Shown: piece after piece, positions 60,381 to 64,000 of the stretch | How the letters are laid out: every line of letters begins with the position of its first letter | How positions within the stretch are numbered: the stretch's first letter is position 1 | From: Chitinophaga sancti | GTDB lineage: Bacteria; Bacteroidota; Bacteroidia; Chitinophagales; Chitinophagaceae | Direction: 5' to 3' | Length of the DNA: 64,000 bases | NCBI RefSeq assembly: GCF_034087045.1 | Contig: NZ_CP139247.1 | Coordinates: 1,178,001 to 1,242,000 of the forward strand | Translations under genes and position numbers: made by a program | Notes under the pieces: model-generated | Seen by the model: only the letters and a program-made list of their open reading frames with translations | Database searches by the model: none | Told to the model about the DNA's origin: nothing

Positions 60381-60439
60381 TCTGTTACACAACCAAAAAG
60401 GTCCTGCCTCTGGCAGGACCTTTTTGGTTGTGTAACAGA
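60381..60439. terminator. 28-bp perfect hairpin after the helicase gene
   Basis: Arms 60381-60408 and 60412-60439, TCT loop. The base of its right arm overlaps the left arm of the next hairpin. Confidence 0.8.
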
Positions 60440-60477
60440 AATTGGGTGTTACTGAAAGTAACACCCAATTTCTGTTA
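60433..60477. terminator. 21-bp perfect hairpin overlapping the VWA stop codon
   Basis: Arms 60433-60453 and 60457-60477, GAA loop. The right arm includes the stop codon of the convergent VWA gene. Confidence 0.75.
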
Positions 60478-61605
60478 TTTTTTTAGTACCAGATCTTCTC
60501 TGGCCGCCCAATTATTGATATCCTGTTTACTCAACGCTGCCGCCATCATATCAGGAAACTTATCTGGCGTACATGCAAATACAGGGATACCTAAATTAGA
60601 AAGAAACTGTGCATTGTCATGATCATAATAAGGGGCACCATCATCATTCAATGCAAGCAATACTATTACCTGTACACCAGCTGCTACTAATTCAGCAGCA
60701 CGCTTACGCATACGATCATTACTACCCCCTTCAAATAAGTCAGTGATTAATACCAGTACAGTATCTGTTGGTCTTGTAATAATCTGCTGGCAATAATTCA
60801 GTGCTAACTGAATATCTGTACCGCCACCTAACTGTACACCGAATAATAGATCAACAGGATCTTTTAATTCTTCTGTGAGATCTGCAACTGATGTATCGAA
60901 TACGACCATCTTTGTTTTGATGGCAGGAATAGATGCCATGACAGAACCAAAGATACCGGAGTATACAACTGATGTACCCATAGATCCACTTTGATCCAGA
61001 CAAAGAACCACATCTTTTAAAGATGTTGTTTTACGGCCGTAACCAATACGTGTTTCAGGTATAATCGTTTTATAATCAGGTTGATAGTGACGCAGATTTT
61101 TTAAGATGGTCGCATGCCAGTTGATTTCATTATGTTTAGGACGGCGATTGCGGATGCTGCGATGTAAACTACCGGTAATAGCTTGTTGTGTAGGTTGTGT
61201 GAGTTTCTTCAATAACTCTTCTACCACTCTGCGTACCACTTGTCTGGCAGTATCTTTTGTTTTATCAGGGATAGCATGACGCAATGTCAATAAAGTTGCA
61301 ACCAGGTGCACATCAGGTTCTACATTTTCCAGCATCTCTTTTTCAAAGAGCATCTGTGTGATGTTTAACCTTTGCAATGCATCGCGTTGCATAACTTGTA
61401 CAACAGAAGCAGGGAAGAAGGTGCGTATGTCTCCTAACCAACGGCTTACGTTAGGAGAGGAGGGACCGAGCCCGCCTTTCTTTTCACTGTCGTAGAGGGC
61501 TTCGAGGGTTTGGTCCATTTTCAATTCATCACCAGTGAGATTGAAGCCGGTGCCGTCTGATTCTTTACCACCGAGTACGAGTCGCCATTTATGTAAGTTG
61601 TCCAT
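60475..61605 (-). CDS. VWA domain-containing protein
   Basis: 376 residues from the ATG at 61605. A longer frame from 61641 would start inside a hairpin, so I prefer the shorter form. The C-terminal von Willebrand A domain (about 200-370) has an intact MIDAS: DQSGSMG (DxSxS), GGGTDIQLAL (Thr) and ITDLFEGG (Asp). The helical N-terminal part begins MDNLHKWRLVLGG. In the same operon order as the DUF5682 gene upstream; such VWA proteins usually act with a MoxR-type AAA ATPase in an NTP-driven assembly. Confidence 0.85.
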   Translation of the reverse strand: MDNLHKWRLVLGGKESDGTGFNLTGDELKMDQTLEALYDSEKKGGLGPSSPNVSRWLGDIRTFFPASVVQVMQRDALQRLNITQMLFEKEMLENVEPDVHLVATLLTLRHAIPDKTKDTARQVVRRVVEELLKKLTQPTQQAITGSLHRSIRNRRPKHNEINWHATILKNLRHYQPDYKTIIPETRIGYGRKTTSLKDVVLCLDQSGSMGTSVVYSGIFGSVMASIPAIKTKMVVFDTSVADLTEELKDPVDLLFGVQLGGGTDIQLALNYCQQIITRPTDTVLVLITDLFEGGSNDRMRKRAAELVAAGVQVIVLLALNDDGAPYYDHDNAQFLSNLGIPVFACTPDKFPDMMAAALSKQDINNWAAREDLVLKK

Positions 61606-61618
61606 AAGGTTTCTTTTT

Positions 61619-61664
61619 ATTGAAATTTCTGCTGCTCCCATTCGGGAGCACCAGAAATTTCAAT
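61619..61664 (-). terminator. Hairpin between the DUF5682 and VWA genes
   Basis: About 20 paired bases with one C-C mismatch and an ATTC loop. It may reduce read-through or set the level of the downstream VWA gene. Confidence 0.6.
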
Positions 61665-61675
61665 TGGGCTTATTT

Positions 61676-63898
61676 TTATGATTTAAGTCCCAGCATTTTC
61701 ATCACAATCGGAATACCTTTTTCTGCACGCGCTTCATCGAAATGCAATTCGACAGCTGCAGCCGCACTACCTGTAGTGACACCACTCTTTGCTTTCTCGC
61801 CGAGCTTTCTTCTTTCAGGTTTACTGAATCCTGAAAATGTTCTTCTCAGTAAAGGCAGCAGTTGTGTAAATGTATCCTGCTCCAATTGGTTCATCCAGTT
61901 ATTCACCACTGTCCACAGATCATTATCTACTAACAATAATGTACCACTTCCTTTTAAGAAACCTTCCAGCCATGCAGCAGCTACAGCAGGAGGATTGGCA
62001 GTAGACATCGCGAAGCTGAATGCTTTCACCAGTTCTGCACCTGTAATTTGCCTGTGATCAGATAATAAGCGGGTAGCATATCCACCGATCACCGGCGAAG
62101 TGTTATTATTATGTGCGATATAAGATAATGTCTGTTGCCATTGTGTAGTGAGATCATCCTGTTGCAATAGGAGGATCGCATCGTTCATATTGTAGAATAA
62201 TTCCAGCAGCTGTGCTGCCGCATCTTCTGCAAGACTTGTACAGGCTGCAGGTAAACTGATGCAGATACGGGTAATCATGCTATTGATGATACCTTCTACC
62301 AGTGCAGCATCTGTTTTCCGTACGTTACCATATCTGCTGATCTGTACCAGGTTTGGCAATACCGTCATCAGCTGCATCACATCGCCGGTGGCAGCAGCGA
62401 GATTATTGATCTGCCGGATTAATAAATCGACGGCAGCATCCAGTTCTGCAGGTATCGCACTTTCCAGTAAGTCGCATACTTCTTTCAGGGTAGTGGCTTC
62501 CTGTGTACGATATTTTACATAACTATTGGTGGCTTCTTCTACTGTGTTGCCCCAGCTACCTCTTTCAATGATATCGATAGATAAAGAGGGATCCCATTGC
62601 AAACGCCATTGTTCCTTGAATGTACCTTTACCAGATACATCATAACGATCCCCCCATTTAATACCTAAGAGTTCAAGACGATGCAGGAAGATACTTCGTT
62701 CCAGGTCGTTTTCTTTTCTAAGATCTAAAGTGTAATCTTTGAAATCGGCTATCTGTGGTAAGCGAAGTTTCTTTTGCAGTTTTTCGATATCAGTCTGCAA
62801 TGGCGGACGAGGTACATCGATGGGTACCTCACCAATCTTATCACTGACGATCAAAGATTTCTCGATCAGTTTGATCAGGATGTCTTCACCATTACAGAGT
62901 ACACTAAGTGTCGCTTCATTTAGTTCTTCCAATCCTGGTCTTGGTAAACCACGAAGTGATGCTAATGCTGTGGCAAGGCGAACTGCTTCCATTACATGTG
63001 CGACGGAAATATCTTTTTGTTCTTCCCTGAACAGTCTTGCTACGCGAGCCATCCAGCGGATACCATCGTCAGCGGGGTGATTCCAGATATGCTCATACCA
63101 ACCGGGCGAATTGATGCCTGCACCATAACCACTTTTGTAACTCAAACGGTTGTATGTCCAGGGTACCCATGATACCGCTGTTTTTACTTTTGGTAATCCC
63201 TTGAGCAGTTCATTATCATCCTTTGCTTTAGGCATGTGTGTAAGTGCAGGTGCGTGCCATGCACCACATATCACAGCAATCTCTGTGTACATTTCTTTTT
63301 CTGCCTGGCGGATAGTTTTACGCATCCATGCTTCACGCAATTGTTCTTCCCTGTCGTAGGGGAGAGGAAGATCTGTACGCAGGGCATGCATGCCTTCGGT
63401 GATGGCATCGAATACCTGTTCTTCGTCCTGGCGGTATTCGAATTCATGTTCCCACCAGGTTTCTTCTTCTTCAAAACCAGCAGCAGCGGCCAGCCATGCA
63501 ATGGGATTACGCCGGAGTGTTACTGCATCAGGAACAACTACATTATTATTCAGAGAAGAATCAGCTGTGGGTTGATGCCGCAGTTCAAACTGATTCGCCA
63601 TTGGCAGATCCATGAATTTGACAGGGATCTTATTTTGTCTTGCATACAGGATTGCCTGCCACTCCGGAGAAAATTCCGAGAACGGATAGAACACTGCTTT
63701 CTTTGGGTCATCGGGTTGGAATACGAGAATTGCTACCGGTGGTTTCAATTCATCATGTCCCACCCATTCCAGTATACCATCAGCATCTGGCGGGCCTTCT
63801 ACCAGCACGATGTCCGGTTTGATCTTTTCCAGGGCAGCGCGTACTCTCCTGGCAGAACCGGGGCCATGGTGCCGTATGCCCAGTATATGAATTGGCAT
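61676..63898 (-). CDS. DUF5682 family protein
   Basis: 740 residues. N-terminal half resembles the TIKI/TraB/ChaN/EreA-like superfamily: start ILGIRHHGPGSARRV, then VLVEGPPDADGIL with the conserved Glu, KFMDLPMANQFELRH, and ICGAWHAPAL with a late histidine. A helical C-terminal half (about 400-740) looks repeat-like. DUF5682 genes commonly sit with a VWA gene and a MoxR-type AAA ATPase; this is family knowledge recalled, not computed. Its stop is 71 bases before the VWA start. Confidence 0.82.
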   Translation of the reverse strand: MPIHILGIRHHGPGSARRVRAALEKIKPDIVLVEGPPDADGILEWVGHDELKPPVAILVFQPDDPKKAVFYPFSEFSPEWQAILYARQNKIPVKFMDLPMANQFELRHQPTADSSLNNNVVVPDAVTLRRNPIAWLAAAAGFEEEETWWEHEFEYRQDEEQVFDAITEGMHALRTDLPLPYDREEQLREAWMRKTIRQAEKEMYTEIAVICGAWHAPALTHMPKAKDDNELLKGLPKVKTAVSWVPWTYNRLSYKSGYGAGINSPGWYEHIWNHPADDGIRWMARVARLFREEQKDISVAHVMEAVRLATALASLRGLPRPGLEELNEATLSVLCNGEDILIKLIEKSLIVSDKIGEVPIDVPRPPLQTDIEKLQKKLRLPQIADFKDYTLDLRKENDLERSIFLHRLELLGIKWGDRYDVSGKGTFKEQWRLQWDPSLSIDIIERGSWGNTVEEATNSYVKYRTQEATTLKEVCDLLESAIPAELDAAVDLLIRQINNLAAATGDVMQLMTVLPNLVQISRYGNVRKTDAALVEGIINSMITRICISLPAACTSLAEDAAAQLLELFYNMNDAILLLQQDDLTTQWQQTLSYIAHNNNTSPVIGGYATRLLSDHRQITGAELVKAFSFAMSTANPPAVAAAWLEGFLKGSGTLLLVDNDLWTVVNNWMNQLEQDTFTQLLPLLRRTFSGFSKPERRKLGEKAKSGVTTGSAAAAVELHFDEARAEKGIPIVMKMLGLKS

Positions 63899-63907
63899 AG
63901 TATATAT

Positions 63908-64000
63908 TTACATGTCCCGGAATGCCCGGTAAATATCCTTCCACTCTTCTCTTGTTTTGATGACAGTCTCAAGGTATTCCTGCCATACAATTTTATCCTG
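63908..64000 (-). CDS. C-terminal fragment of a gene cut by the window end
   Basis: A minus-strand frame open from the window edge (64000) to the stop at 63908-63910 gives 30 residues, ending with WKDIYRAFRDM. It lies 9 bases before the DUF5682 start, so it is the next upstream gene of the same operon. From the usual cluster order it could be the MoxR-type AAA ATPase or a DUF5691-like protein, but the tail is too short to tell. Confidence 0.6.
   Translation of the reverse strand, partial: QDKIVWQEYLETVIKTREEWKDIYRAFRDM

Noticed and set aside
61606..61641. Longer start for the VWA protein at 61641
   Set aside because: The upstream ATG lies in the hairpin between the two genes; the ATG at 61605 gives a start typical of the family.

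Overview
The window is a 64-kb stretch of a Bacteroidota chromosome, most likely a Chitinophaga-like member of the Chitinophagaceae. Evidence: perfect matches to the Bacteroidota -7 promoter element TAnnTTTG in front of many genes, and lineage-typical families (lipidated TamL beside TamB, DUF2480, PafA phosphatase, GLPGLI/PNGase F-like protein, paired M16 peptidases). Very long perfect hairpins serve as intergenic terminators. The genus is an inference from gene content and style; no rRNA, tRNA, phage, IS element or CRISPR array was seen.

Layout. 0-7 kb: two-component M16 protease (first gene truncated by the window edge), LprI-like secreted protein, YitT membrane protein, a degenerate arginase-fold protein, a 42-aa lipoprotein, a small unknown protein and a MurG-like glycosyltransferase. 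7-24 kb: ArsC/Spx-like protein, DNA polymerase I, GNAT acetyltransferase, secreted C1 peptidase, Sua5, MtgA, a nicotinamide riboside salvage pair (PnuC plus NadR-type kinase), PNGase F-like protein, Nfu, methylglyoxal synthase, GHL10-type hydrolase, PafA, GDPD and a DeoR regulator. 24-30 kb: gltB-gltD glutamate synthase. 31-39 kb: tamB-tamL-rlpA envelope cluster. 39-44 kb: PfpI, CorA, DUF2480 and a PpiD-like foldase.

44.2-46.9 kb holds two unusually long non-coding stretches flanking nadA. They carry four exact DnaA boxes (TTATCCACA), several near matches, and a family of six palindromic ~70-bp repeats. About 3 kb further on, two perfect parS-type palindromes (TGTTCCACGTGGAACA) bracket the ybeY-mnmG intergenic region. 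In most plus-strand genes sampled, C exceeds G to the left of this region and G exceeds C to the right. Together these make 44-50 kb a strong candidate for the chromosomal replication origin and its segregation sites. Also here: an SDR, an AraC regulator, an orphan FeoA, YbeY and MnmG.

52-64 kb: secreted lactonase, an acidic protein, cardiolipin synthase, then a 1589-aa DUF4011-helicase-Vsr-like protein of the kind linked to anti-phage defence. It is convergent with a minus-strand operon encoding a VWA protein, a DUF5682 protein and the C-terminal tail of a further gene cut by the window end. This operon resembles the VWA/MoxR-type NTP-dependent systems and is the best accessory-system candidate here.
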